25,466 bases of DNA. Origin: a virus. Within the stretch, counting starts at the first letter, position 1, and each line of letters begins with the position of its first letter. The position numbers and the translations under genes are program-made. Below the pieces are notes generated by a model, which worked only from the letters and a program-made list of their open reading frames with translations, made no database searches and was not told the origin of the DNA. This document shows positions 1 to 7,732 of the stretch, one piece after another. The stretch covers positions 1 through 25,466 of the IMG/VR virus record IMGVR_UViG_3300028610_000292. The stretch is one strand, 5' to 3'.

Positions 1-639
1 GCGTTCTTTAGCATAGAGTCCTCTAAATTCTCGAATATCATCAGGAGAAAGAGATACCTTGATATTCTTGGTTTTAATAAAATTGTTTAACGCTTTCCCG
101 ATAGGCTTGAAAACTCCCTCTGTAAAGAACGCCGTTTCAATCAGTTCTGGGGTTATACTTATTAATGTCCCAAGGCCAGCCGATACCATCGGATCCAACC
201 CTTCTTTTGCCAAGGTTTCCGCTACGAATTCACCGCCTTTCTCATAACCTTTGCCAATTAATTCACGGCCTTTCCCAAGTAACTGCCTGGGGGCGCCAAG
301 CTGAGAACGTCGATAAGGTTCATAAGCCTGGGCCGCCTGTTGAACGAACCGGCCAGCGCCTTTAAGTCCTTTACGGAATAAGCGGCCAGCCCTTCCTGGC
401 TGGGGCGGTTCTACTATCCCCGGTGGCGGGCCAACATCGGGCGACATAGGCATTGTTCCACGTGGAACATTAGGAGGGGAAGCAGCTTGAGCCGGCGCAT
501 CAATTAACCCATCCGGGGGAGCCAAAGGGGGAAGCGATGGTTGCGGCCTCGGTGCTGTTGCTATTAACCCATCCGGCGGAACCAGTGTTTCCTCTTCCCC
601 TATAAATCCATCTGGGGGGCGAAGGAAATCATTGGCCAT
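1..639 (-). CDS. Partial virion-associated protein with proline-rich N-terminus (3' end outside window)
   Basis: An open frame begins at the ATG ending at 639 and runs without a stop to the window edge (213 codons seen). The start overlaps the end of the preceding gene by a few bases, typical of this array. Residues 1-90 are Pro-rich and contain three copies of a PPDG(L/F)I motif. Residues 90-213 are basic and Gly/Ala-rich (RLFRKGLKGAGRF, LLGKGRELIGKGYEKGG), then a hydrophobic stretch (SAGLGTLISITPELIETAFF). I do not recognise a family. Its place after the tail and fibre genes and its mixed basic/hydrophobic make-up would suit an internal or ejected virion protein, but that is inference. Its coding sequence contains a perfect parS-like palindrome at 454-469. 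Confidence 0.75.
   Translation of the reverse strand, partial: MANDFLRPPDGFIGEEETLVPPDGLIATAPRPQPSLPPLAPPDGLIDAPAQAASPPNVPRGTMPMSPDVGPPPGIVEPPQPGRAGRLFRKGLKGAGRFVQQAAQAYEPYRRSQLGAPRQLLGKGRELIGKGYEKGGEFVAETLAKEGLDPMVSAGLGTLISITPELIETAFFTEGVFKPIGKALNNFIKTKNIKVSLSPDDIREFRGLYAKER
454..469. promoter_or_regulatory. parS-like perfect 16-bp palindrome
   Basis: The sequence TGTTCCACGTGGAACA is a perfect inverted repeat with the CACGTG core of the ParB-binding parS family (commonly TGTTTCACGTGAAACA; the TTCCACGTGGAA form is known from chromosomal ParB systems). It lies within the reading frame of the leftmost gene, where it encodes part of NVPRGTM. No parA or parB gene is in this window, so any binding partner would be encoded elsewhere in the phage or by the host. 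Function is inferred from motif identity only. Confidence 0.55.
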
Positions 640-1321
640 ATTTTAACCTCGCTTGATTTTGCGCTTCAGGAGAAAGACTATTCCACCATTGAAGATTGCC
701 GGGGGTAGGCTTGAAAGCTGAAGGCATTCCTCCTGCTTGTTGGGGTCCCTGTTGAGGGTCCCGCCGCGGACTTTCTCTTAAAACAGGAGCACCGGGAACA
801 TATCTTGGCTGTGCCGTTCCAAAAGACTTTATCTGATCCCACCAGTTAGGATCTTGAATTGTAGGCGCTTTCTGTGAAACATTGAACCCGGCCGCCCGGA
901 AAGGTTCAGGGCCTAAACTTTCCAAATACTCCGGACGTTGCCCTGGATCTATTCCTTCAAATGTCTTCACCCTTCCAGTAGCAATCGATCGCTGAGACTT
1001 TTCCCATGGTGTCTCACCAGGCGGCTTCTGTGGCTTATTCTGATCCGCTTGCCATTGCTTAAATCTCATGGTATCGCGTTGACGTTTAACCTTCTTATCC
1101 TCAAGGCCGGTCGCCCGATCCTCCGCCCTTACCCTTCGCTGTTCCAAGGTATAATCCCTATCTTCACCAGCCAGCTTTTCTCTTTCGGCCAACGCCGTTT
1201 TATTCTGAGAAAACTGTATCGCTCGACTCAGTAAAGGAATAATACTTTGAAGTGTCCGATTAACTTCTCCCCATTTGTCCCGCTTCTGTTGAACGGGATA
1301 CGGTCTGAAATTTAATGCCAT
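629..1321 (-). CDS. Hypothetical coiled-coil virion-region protein
   Basis: A 230-aa protein. I chose the ATG ending at 1321 because AAGGAGG lies just upstream; a longer frame to 1585 only overlaps the neighbour. Residues about 35-110 are highly charged and rich in Glu, Arg, Lys and Gln (for example AEREKLAGEDRDYTLEQRR), predicting a long helix or coiled coil. The C-terminal part is Pro/Gly-rich and ends NLQWWNSLSPEAQNQARLKYGQ-like, with paired tryptophans. The stop overlaps the next gene's start region (629-639). No family recognised. Position among late virion genes suggests a minor structural or internal protein. Confidence 0.75.
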   Translation of the reverse strand: MALNFRPYPVQQKRDKWGEVNRTLQSIIPLLSRAIQFSQNKTALAEREKLAGEDRDYTLEQRRVRAEDRATGLEDKKVKRQRDTMRFKQWQADQNKPQKPPGETPWEKSQRSIATGRVKTFEGIDPGQRPEYLESLGPEPFRAAGFNVSQKAPTIQDPNWWDQIKSFGTAQPRYVPGAPVLRESPRRDPQQGPQQAGGMPSAFKPTPGNLQWWNSLSPEAQNQARLKYGQ

Positions 1322-1334
1322 ATTGATTGCCTCC

Positions 1335-2441
1335 TTAACTAAATGATCTTGCGGTGCCAGAACCGAATTGGTAGCCAGCCGACATCGCCCACGGGTTCCA
1401 ACCTGTGGCTGCACCCACACCGACTGCCGTAGCCGCACCCGCAGCGGGTTCCCACCAATTCGTACCGCTTCCACCTTGGCTCTCAGCCCAATTCGCATAA
1501 TCCCTGGCCTGTTGAGCATAATCTGCGGTTTCCCAAGCCCGATTGCGATAAACATCTTGAATGTAATCTTCACGTTGAGTTCCATACGCCTTAAGACTAC
1601 GCTGGTAAGCTTGATCGCCGAGATATTGATTTAATTGTTGCTGATAGTCTTGGCGAGCGACACCTTGGCGACCACCGTACTGCTGAGCCGATAAACCAGA
1701 AAGATACCGTTGCCGGCCTTCCTCAAGCTTTGCAGCTGCATCAGTCATAGCGAAGTCAAGCGCCGTGGAATGCTGCGTTCCGCTTCGTTTGAACTGTGAC
1801 ATGATCTGAGGGGTCATCCGGCCAAAGGCTTTCTCTTGAAAACCCAAAGTCTCTTCCGCTAAGCCCTCACGAAACGCAACGTCTTGCTGTTTCAAGAATT
1901 CAGGATCTTGGCGAAGGAAGCTCTTCAGCTCAAAAGCATCAATCCCATTCTCTGCCATCATCCCAGAGTAATGTTCTATCTCGTCTTCGGAAGGATCGCG
2001 ACCTAAGATATCGCCAAAGATTCCGCGAACAGAATCATGGAACTCAGAAGGATCTTTGACTTCCCCTTCCTCTTCAGCTTTATCGGCTTCGCGTTGAGCA
2101 ATTTGACCGAGATACGCTTTACCCTGAAGATGGCCACCTGTTTCATAGGGGAATTGAGGGATGAACTGATAAAATTCTGCCTCTGTTATATCTCGGCCAA
2201 GAATCTCTCTCGCGGTATCGTAAACGCGCTGCTCAACCGCAGTGCTTCCTGGCCCGGTATCTTCATAGAAATGTTGCCAGTTCGTATCCATCCCGCCCCA
2301 GGGCAACCCTTTTTCTACCGCCCAATCATAATTTGCCTTGTATTTATCAAATGCTGTTGCGCCCGGTTCGTAGGTGGGACTCTCCCCGCCACGAACCACA
2401 GGTCTTTGTTCTTCATCGAAATAATCTATTGTCGTTCCCAT
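1335..2441 (-). CDS. Putative internal/ejection virion protein with DUF4214-like repeats
   Basis: A 368-aa protein whose ATG at 2441 is preceded by a strong AGGAGG. Two related segments are visible, AREILGRDITEAEFYQF (about residues 76-92) and FGDILGRDPSEDEIEHY (about 142-158). They share an ILGRD-(I/P)-(T/S)-E-x-E-(F/I) core and resemble the short helical units of DUF4214-type repeats. The middle is Gln-rich and helical (residues 200-300, many QQ and Tyr). The C-terminus is a Gly/Ala-rich hydrophobic segment (WEPAAGAATAVGVGAATGW) that could contact a membrane. This layout, and its place next to fibre and tail genes, fits a podovirus internal core or DNA-ejection protein; the assignment is inference. 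Confidence 0.7.
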   Translation of the reverse strand: MGTTIDYFDEEQRPVVRGGESPTYEPGATAFDKYKANYDWAVEKGLPWGGMDTNWQHFYEDTGPGSTAVEQRVYDTAREILGRDITEAEFYQFIPQFPYETGGHLQGKAYLGQIAQREADKAEEEGEVKDPSEFHDSVRGIFGDILGRDPSEDEIEHYSGMMAENGIDAFELKSFLRQDPEFLKQQDVAFREGLAEETLGFQEKAFGRMTPQIMSQFKRSGTQHSTALDFAMTDAAAKLEEGRQRYLSGLSAQQYGGRQGVARQDYQQQLNQYLGDQAYQRSLKAYGTQREDYIQDVYRNRAWETADYAQQARDYANWAESQGGSGTNWWEPAAGAATAVGVGAATGWNPWAMSAGYQFGSGTARSFS

Positions 2442-2442
2442 A

Positions 2443-2769
2443 TTATTCGCCTCCTCTTTCAGCTTCCCTCTCTTCCCTCTCTTCCCGCTCTGCCTCTCTA
2501 TCTCTTTTATTTCTGTAATCAGGTCTGTTAAAATGTTTCTGAATGATTGCGACCTTTCCGGCTGGGATATCTTCTTCTGCTTTAATGGAAATCTTGGTTT
2601 CTTTGTCTATGATATGACTCTCGCTTCCGCTTACCTTCCCATCCCATGCGCCTTCAAGCCAGACATGAGCGTCAACTACAGAATCCTCAACAGCGTCAAT
2701 CTCGCTCTGCGGGGACTGGACGCACAAAGCAACCCAAACAGTAAACATTAAAACAAGTATTTTTTTCAT
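2443..2769 (-). CDS. Small exported protein with signal peptide and charged Arg/Glu tail
   Basis: A 108-aa protein. Its N-terminus (MKKILVLMFTVWVALC) is a clear signal peptide or membrane anchor: two lysines, then about 13 hydrophobic residues, with a Cys that might serve as a lipid-attachment site. The residue before the Cys is Leu, so the lipobox is poor. Residues 25-80 form a plausible small beta domain. The last about 20 residues are a run of Arg and Glu encoded by a purine-rich, imperfectly repeated stretch (2450-2500), which also supplies the AGGAGG for the next gene one base away. It lies between a fibre gene and a putative ejection protein. No family recognised; secretion of a phage product from this region is unusual. 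Confidence 0.7.
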   Translation of the reverse strand: MKKILVLMFTVWVALCVQSPQSEIDAVEDSVVDAHVWLEGAWDGKVSGSESHIIDKETKISIKAEEDIPAGKVAIIQKHFNRPDYRNKRDREAEREEREEREAERGGE

Positions 2770-2778
2770 AAAACTCTC

Positions 2779-3984
2779 CTAATTTAAAAATCCGGAAAAA
2801 AAGCAATTTGATGCCGATATGTCAACCACTTTATTTCCCGTCGCAACTTTACCAGAAGCGGTCGCAGTATCGTTTGCATCCATCCATGCTAGAACAGAAA
2901 ACGGAACTATCGGTGTCGCAAGTGCGGCACTATTCACTGTCGGGAGCTGAGCGATAAATACTTGATTACTAGTATTTATCCGGACTTGCATAGCTTCGTG
3001 CGTAACGTCGATACCAGAGTAAGCGACAAGAAGACTGAACTGATAAAACCCCTCCACCGGAGCCGTAAATGTATTGCCGGAGAAATTATTGTTTAAATCC
3101 TTCGTTTCAACATTCCAGATTATGGCAACTTCCGTCCCATCTCCGGTAACATCATCTTGGCTCGCATTATGCGTCACAGAAAACGACGGTTGCCTGGGTT
3201 GAGTGACCCACCCCTCTTGATATACCCTAAGATTGGTAACAAAGTTTGTTCCAGCGTCCGGCGTAACGGCCCTACCGCCACCAACTATGAAGTCGCCAGC
3301 ACCAGTTGATATCGCATAGTTTCCAAGATTCCCGGTGTCATACGGTGATATCCGATAACCGTAAGGTCCCCAGAAGCTATCATTGTTTTTGCTTATGATA
3401 TGAGTCCAGCTTCGATTTGCAGAGGGATGCGCGTTCAACGCCAAATGAATTGCCTGTGTTCCAAAAGCATCAGCTGTTGATTGAATATTGTCGGAATAGC
3501 TTACACCAGGGCCAATAATTAAATCTCCGACAAAATCAATACGCATCCGGGCAATGTTATTAGTGTAAAACGCAAGATCCCCAGTAGGATGATAATTTTT
3601 CAATGCCACTTCATTTGCCAAAGAAGCGTGGGTAGGCCCGTAAGCGACAAAGCCAGCATGGTTCGTATCACTATTTTGAAGAATGAATGAAGCCGCAGAG
3701 TTTGTAAGTGCGTTATTGATAACAACACCCGTATTTGAACCACTGACATGCAACTTATAGCTCGGAGAAACCCCGATCCCAACCAGATTATTAACCGTAT
3801 CCACGCAAAAGGTTGGACCGTCGATACACCGCGCGGAACCATTCAGCCCAAGAACCGTCCGAATATCTTGGTAAGCGTTCTCAAACTCCTGCTGAATAAA
3901 TGGATCTTTATGCTGAAACGCTGGCCCTTCAGCAAAAACCAAAGAACCACAAAACAATAGAGGAATTAAATATCTTAACTTCAT
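2779..3984 (-). CDS. Tail fibre / receptor-binding-type protein with C1q-like C-terminal domain
   Basis: A 401-aa protein. The ATG at 3984 is preferred over one five codons upstream because GGAGG lies at proper spacing and the start overlaps the previous stop as ATGA. It opens with a signal-peptide-like segment (MKLRYLIPLLFCGSLVFAEG). Residues about 50-90 contain NNLVGIGVSPSYKLHVSG, the kind of sequence typical of tail-fibre and tailspike head domains. The last about 135 residues have the spaced aromatic/Gly pattern of C1q/TNF-like jelly rolls (NTFTAPVEGFYQFSLLVAY, then VIFIAQ-like strands, ending NCFFSGFLN). This suggests a trimeric adhesion protein at the virion surface that contacts the host. 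The signal peptide is unexpected for a virion protein. Confidence 0.75.
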   Translation of the reverse strand: MKLRYLIPLLFCGSLVFAEGPAFQHKDPFIQQEFENAYQDIRTVLGLNGSARCIDGPTFCVDTVNNLVGIGVSPSYKLHVSGSNTGVVINNALTNSAASFILQNSDTNHAGFVAYGPTHASLANEVALKNYHPTGDLAFYTNNIARMRIDFVGDLIIGPGVSYSDNIQSTADAFGTQAIHLALNAHPSANRSWTHIISKNNDSFWGPYGYRISPYDTGNLGNYAISTGAGDFIVGGGRAVTPDAGTNFVTNLRVYQEGWVTQPRQPSFSVTHNASQDDVTGDGTEVAIIWNVETKDLNNNFSGNTFTAPVEGFYQFSLLVAYSGIDVTHEAMQVRINTSNQVFIAQLPTVNSAALATPIVPFSVLAWMDANDTATASGKVATGNKVVDISASNCFFSGFLN

Positions 3985-6467
3985 TCTGTCGGCCTCCAAG
4001 GTTTGGATCTGTACCCGAATTGGATACCGAAGATTTCAAAAGGTTGGTCTGCTGCGTCATTGCCAATCTTAAAGTTTATGGTTTGACCTGTTTCACCAGC
4101 CGCAAGGTTGCGGTTGTTCTTGATGAAATCAGAATTCGCGTCTTCAAGGCCAATACTGTAATTTGTTGATGTGCTTCCATCCAATTCATAAGTCAAAGTT
4201 ACATTTGACCCAGCATCACTAGCAGCCGCAACCGATACTCGATTAAATTCCTTTTCTGTGAACAAACTGGAAACAGGATAATCCTTTGATTTCCAGTAAG
4301 CTTCTATATCAGAGCCGTTATCATTAGTGGCGCTCCCAAATTGATAAATATATCCACTGGAAACGCTTCCAAAAAACAAATTGTTGTCTTTTATCAGCAT
4401 TCCATTCATTCCGATATTGTAAAGACCCCATCCCCGATTAAACAAATCAAGCCTAAGAATATAATTATTGGCTGTAACCCCAGCCCCAGAAGCTACCGCC
4501 CACCATATTGCGTCTTCATGATAAACAGCATAGGTCTTATCTTCTACCGAACCTTCTTGCCAATTAAACGTAAAATCATACAAGGCAGGCGCCTGGGTCG
4601 CATATGCGATAGAAAAATCATCCCGCATTTGAATAAATGATCCTGTGGACATTGTTGGAATTGTACCGAAAGTTGCGCTTACCCACGAAGGAGTCGAGGA
4701 ATCCGATGTGAAAGTTTCCGTTGCCGCTCGGATATAAATATCATGTGTCCCACCGTCATCGCTTTTATTCCCAACGAAGCTTCCCCACGCTGTTAAATTC
4801 GCAGCATTGTGAACCTCAGAGTAGTAACTCATTGTAGACGGCTTAACACCAAAATCGTCAATATTTACAATCCTGTTTGTTCCCTGATTTGAATCAGTTA
4901 AAGAAAAATAAGCATAAATAGATCCCGCTGCTAAATTATGGGTTAAACTACTGACAAGAATGTCATTGATTTTCAACTGATAATTGGACGCATCAACAAA
5001 GAAATCGAAAGTAGCTGGTTGATCGTAAATTGATCCACACTTAGTTGAAGATGTATTATCGGCGCAAATATTCCCCTCATCTTCCTTTATATAATTGATG
5101 AAAATCTTCCCAGCGGAAGTAGACTGAATGATCAGCTCAAGTCTTTCGCTGAGACCGGCTGGAACATCAGCTAAAGTAGAAGAATTGGTTAAAGTAAAAG
5201 CAAGGTACGGAGTCTGGGAAACATAAAATGGATAATCTACTATTTCGAAATGAAATGTAGTTCCTGCACTGAAACTTGGCAAAGGTTCAACAAACCCAAC
5301 TGTATAAAATCCAATGTTTTGATCTGTCTGGATTACCAATTCGCCACCGCTAACAGAAGCATCGCCAGAGCCACTACCTAATGTTGACCCCCCTTCTTCC
5401 CATACCACCTTTGTACCACTCGTCCCATCTCGGAAAGAAGCAAAAGCATCTGGAAAAGTCATTTGTAGTTGATTTGCTACAGTCTCCGTATCAACAGAAA
5501 CGCCATTAATAAAATATCCATTATCAAAATCTGCACTTGATGTTTCCGTCCAGGAATTTGTCGTATTAACTTGGATATCATCAGTAATAGACGAAATGTC
5601 TTTACTCAGTTTAGTTAGGCTTGCGCCATCATAAGCATAAAAGTGGCTGTCCTGTGCTTGGAAATAAAGAATCCCGTTATAGTAGACAGACGTATTATTA
5701 AGCGTTCCAATATTGTGCGACACAATCCGAAGCGTCCAATCTGTCTGAGTTGGTCCTTCCATAAGATAACCGAAGCTCTCATCCTTAAACCACATGATCC
5801 GGCCAAAAGCATAAGTAATATGTCGAAGTTCTGGCCCCGGAGAAACAATCTTAAATTGTATCGGATCAGTCGGTTCCCCGGCCGGAGTCCAATCCGAAAA
5901 ATCATTGGCCTCTGAAACATCGAGACGGTTAGGTGCTGCAACGAATCCGGCCATAGCCAACCTCTCAACGGTACTGGTAATCATCGTACCGGTCGAAGAC
6001 GGTCCTATGTCAGAATAAGTCGCGCCATCTGTTTTGAATAATCCGTCTCGTGAAGAATTAACGCAATACGCATACCCTTCAGAGTCAGTACACTGATAAG
6101 TTGCTCCGAAGGTCTTACCTTGAAACAAAGTTGTTGAAGATCCATTGACCTCGGAGATCATATCGACATCATTAAAGAACAGAGAAACATCATTCCCAGA
6201 CGAATCATAGAAATGATAAATGCCGTGGACCGCCGAAGTCGTATGGTCCAAGGTATAAGCCAGCCCGTACCCGTCCCGCTTCTTGATCGATCCATACTCT
6301 GTGATATCTACATTCAACATATCCTGGGCCATGTGATTAGGGAGAATAATGGAATTGTCCGTGTTGTTTAGCGTCCCAAACGGAGAGATAATCATCGTGC
6401 GGTAGTCTTGAGATTGAATCCCAGCGCAACCGAAAAAGAAAAATAATCCAATAATTAGTTTTTTCAT
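3981..6467 (-). CDS. Large tail / stabilization-type protein with beta-propeller-like core and lectin-like insertion
   Basis: An 828-aa protein. After an N-terminal hydrophobic segment ending FFFFGC (resembling a lipoprotein signal), residues about 24-65 read MIISPFGTLNNTDNSII...DMLNVDITEYGSIKKRDGYG. That is the start seen in many podovirus tail or stabilization proteins that wrap the tail hub. Residues 70-300 and 570-828 hold many short beta strands with Gly-Asn turns and repeated Trp/Tyr, consistent with a beta propeller. Between them, residues about 330-560, lies a segment of alternating hydrophobic strands (FHFEIVDYPFYVS, FDFFVDASNYQLKIND, RIVNIDDFGV) that resembles a concanavalin/LamG-like jelly roll. 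The gene follows the adaptor gene and is coupled by ATGA to the fibre gene, fitting a tail-tube role. Domain names are by pattern only. Confidence 0.7.
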   Translation of the reverse strand: MKKLIIGLFFFFGCAGIQSQDYRTMIISPFGTLNNTDNSIILPNHMAQDMLNVDITEYGSIKKRDGYGLAYTLDHTTSAVHGIYHFYDSSGNDVSLFFNDVDMISEVNGSSTTLFQGKTFGATYQCTDSEGYAYCVNSSRDGLFKTDGATYSDIGPSSTGTMITSTVERLAMAGFVAAPNRLDVSEANDFSDWTPAGEPTDPIQFKIVSPGPELRHITYAFGRIMWFKDESFGYLMEGPTQTDWTLRIVSHNIGTLNNTSVYYNGILYFQAQDSHFYAYDGASLTKLSKDISSITDDIQVNTTNSWTETSSADFDNGYFINGVSVDTETVANQLQMTFPDAFASFRDGTSGTKVVWEEGGSTLGSGSGDASVSGGELVIQTDQNIGFYTVGFVEPLPSFSAGTTFHFEIVDYPFYVSQTPYLAFTLTNSSTLADVPAGLSERLELIIQSTSAGKIFINYIKEDEGNICADNTSSTKCGSIYDQPATFDFFVDASNYQLKINDILVSSLTHNLAAGSIYAYFSLTDSNQGTNRIVNIDDFGVKPSTMSYYSEVHNAANLTAWGSFVGNKSDDGGTHDIYIRAATETFTSDSSTPSWVSATFGTIPTMSTGSFIQMRDDFSIAYATQAPALYDFTFNWQEGSVEDKTYAVYHEDAIWWAVASGAGVTANNYILRLDLFNRGWGLYNIGMNGMLIKDNNLFFGSVSSGYIYQFGSATNDNGSDIEAYWKSKDYPVSSLFTEKEFNRVSVAAASDAGSNVTLTYELDGSTSTNYSIGLEDANSDFIKNNRNLAAGETGQTINFKIGNDAADQPFEIFGIQFGYRSKPWRPTE

Positions 6468-6471
6468 AGTT

Positions 6472-7209
6472 TTATCCTAAGGGGTTAGTCTTTGAAGGCC
6501 GACCGATTCCACCTACCCGACCGCCTTGCGGATACCATTTGACCCTCGCGGGGATCTCTGTTACCGCATTAAACTTGGAATTGATGAGCTTGATCCATTT
6601 CTCGAATTCGCCGGGGTCATCCACGTTGTTAGATCTGTGGAACCTGGATTTTGATAAAGCTTCAGGAGTTCCATCATCTTGAAAACATTGAGCAACCACC
6701 CAATGAACAATCGACATCGCGTAGTTTTGCATAGCCTGGTTAGCCTCGAAGGGTTCCGATGTGGAACCAGACAAGACCGTCGGGATATTGACTTCCCATA
6801 GTTTGAGCGCATCAGCATTTGCATGGTCGGAGGAAGGTTTAGGCCGTAAGATTACCTGACGATTTGAAGCGTCGTAACTGAATTCGGTAGGAAGCCCGGA
6901 GTCTTCGTTCTCCCAATTTGGATGATAAAAATCCCAATCAATACGAGATTTCCCTGTTAATGGACGTATCTCACCACTAGAATCGGTAAACGTAGCTCTT
7001 GTTATATCTACGATATCCGATCCAACCGTTACCTCTTTCGTATCGGCAACAGGCGTATAAGTATTGACCTGCTTTATTGCATTTGTAAGAGCTTGGACTT
7101 GTTGCTGTGCATACTCAATTCTTTCCCTGAGCTTAGTTACACTCCACCTGCTGTGTTGGGGATCTCCCAATAAATACCCAATTTCCGTTTCTAAAGATTG
7201 TCTATCCAT
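6472..7209 (-). CDS. Putative head-tail adaptor (neck) protein
   Basis: A 245-aa protein with ATG at 7209 preceded by GGAGGG. The N-terminus is helical (LETEIGYLLGDPQHSRWSVTKLRERIEYAQQQVQAL). It is followed by a beta-rich middle (KEVTVGSDIVDITRATF, RQVILRPKPS) and a C-terminal helical part with AMQNYAMSIVHWVVAQCF. This helix-beta-helix plan, and the phrase pattern of an N-terminal helix leading to GLPTEFSYDASNRQVILRP, match phage adaptor proteins that sit under the portal. Position just before the tail protein supports this. It is the first structural gene after the glycan island and is convergent-adjacent to an HNH gene on the other strand. Confidence 0.65.
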   Translation of the reverse strand: MDRQSLETEIGYLLGDPQHSRWSVTKLRERIEYAQQQVQALTNAIKQVNTYTPVADTKEVTVGSDIVDITRATFTDSSGEIRPLTGKSRIDWDFYHPNWENEDSGLPTEFSYDASNRQVILRPKPSSDHANADALKLWEVNIPTVLSGSTSEPFEANQAMQNYAMSIVHWVVAQCFQDDGTPEALSKSRFHRSNNVDDPGEFEKWIKLINSKFNAVTEIPARVKWYPQGGRVGGIGRPSKTNPLG

Positions 7210-7237
7210 TTAGCCCTCCATGTGCTAGAATTGATCC

Positions 7238-7732
7238 ATGAGGAAACATCTGAATCCAAGGAAAAGAATTCCGATCAGAGATCGATTTTTTAAATATGTT
7301 AAAAAAACCAAAGATTGCTGGTATTGGAAAGGTGCGATTGATCCAACCGGATATGGAGCAACAGATAATGGCGGTTGGCCAAGCAAAAAAGAATCTGCCC
7401 ATCGGATGTCTTGGTTTTTCCGTTATGGCCTGATTCCAGGTAAACTTTGCGTTCTCCATACGTGCGATGTACGAAACTGCGTAAACCCTGAACATCTTTG
7501 GCTTGGAACACGAAAAGACAATGCGCTGGATTGCATTAAAAAAGGAAGGAAGTTTATTACGCATGGAGAACGATCTGGACAAGCAAAACTCACCAACAAA
7601 AAGGTTTATGAAATAAGAAAATCTTACACACCAAGAAAAACTAGCACTAGATACCTTGCTGAAAAATATGGCGTTCAACACCACACTATATGGCTGATTG
7701 TGACAAAGCAAACTTGGAAACATCTTCTTTAA
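7238..7732 (+). CDS. HNH homing endonuclease (HNH_3 type), opposite strand
   Basis: A 164-aa protein on the strand opposite to all structural genes. It has the HNH_3-type core: CW-W-G (residues 27-31), GYG (38-40), AHR (54-56), HTCD around residue 74, CVNPEHLWLG (81-90) and Asn95 in the RKDN motif, giving the His-Asn-His metal site and two zinc-binding cysteines. The C-terminal about 45 residues (AKLTNKKVYEIRKSY, LAEKYGVQHHTIWLIV) form a helix-turn-helix DNA-binding domain. Its 3' end overlaps the end of the minus-strand methyltransferase-glycosyltransferase gene by 47 bp. It is a paralogue of the gene at 10354-10911. Such enzymes nick or cut DNA at specific sites and spread themselves; the target here is unknown. 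Confidence 0.9.
   Translation: MRKHLNPRKRIPIRDRFFKYVKKTKDCWYWKGAIDPTGYGATDNGGWPSKKESAHRMSWFFRYGLIPGKLCVLHTCDVRNCVNPEHLWLGTRKDNALDCIKKGRKFITHGERSGQAKLTNKKVYEIRKSYTPRKTSTRYLAEKYGVQHHTIWLIVTKQTWKHLL

Noticed and set aside
7202-7723. Minus-strand ORF of 173 aa
   Set aside because: Shadow of the other HNH gene; composition rich in Phe, Ser and Cys with no motif.
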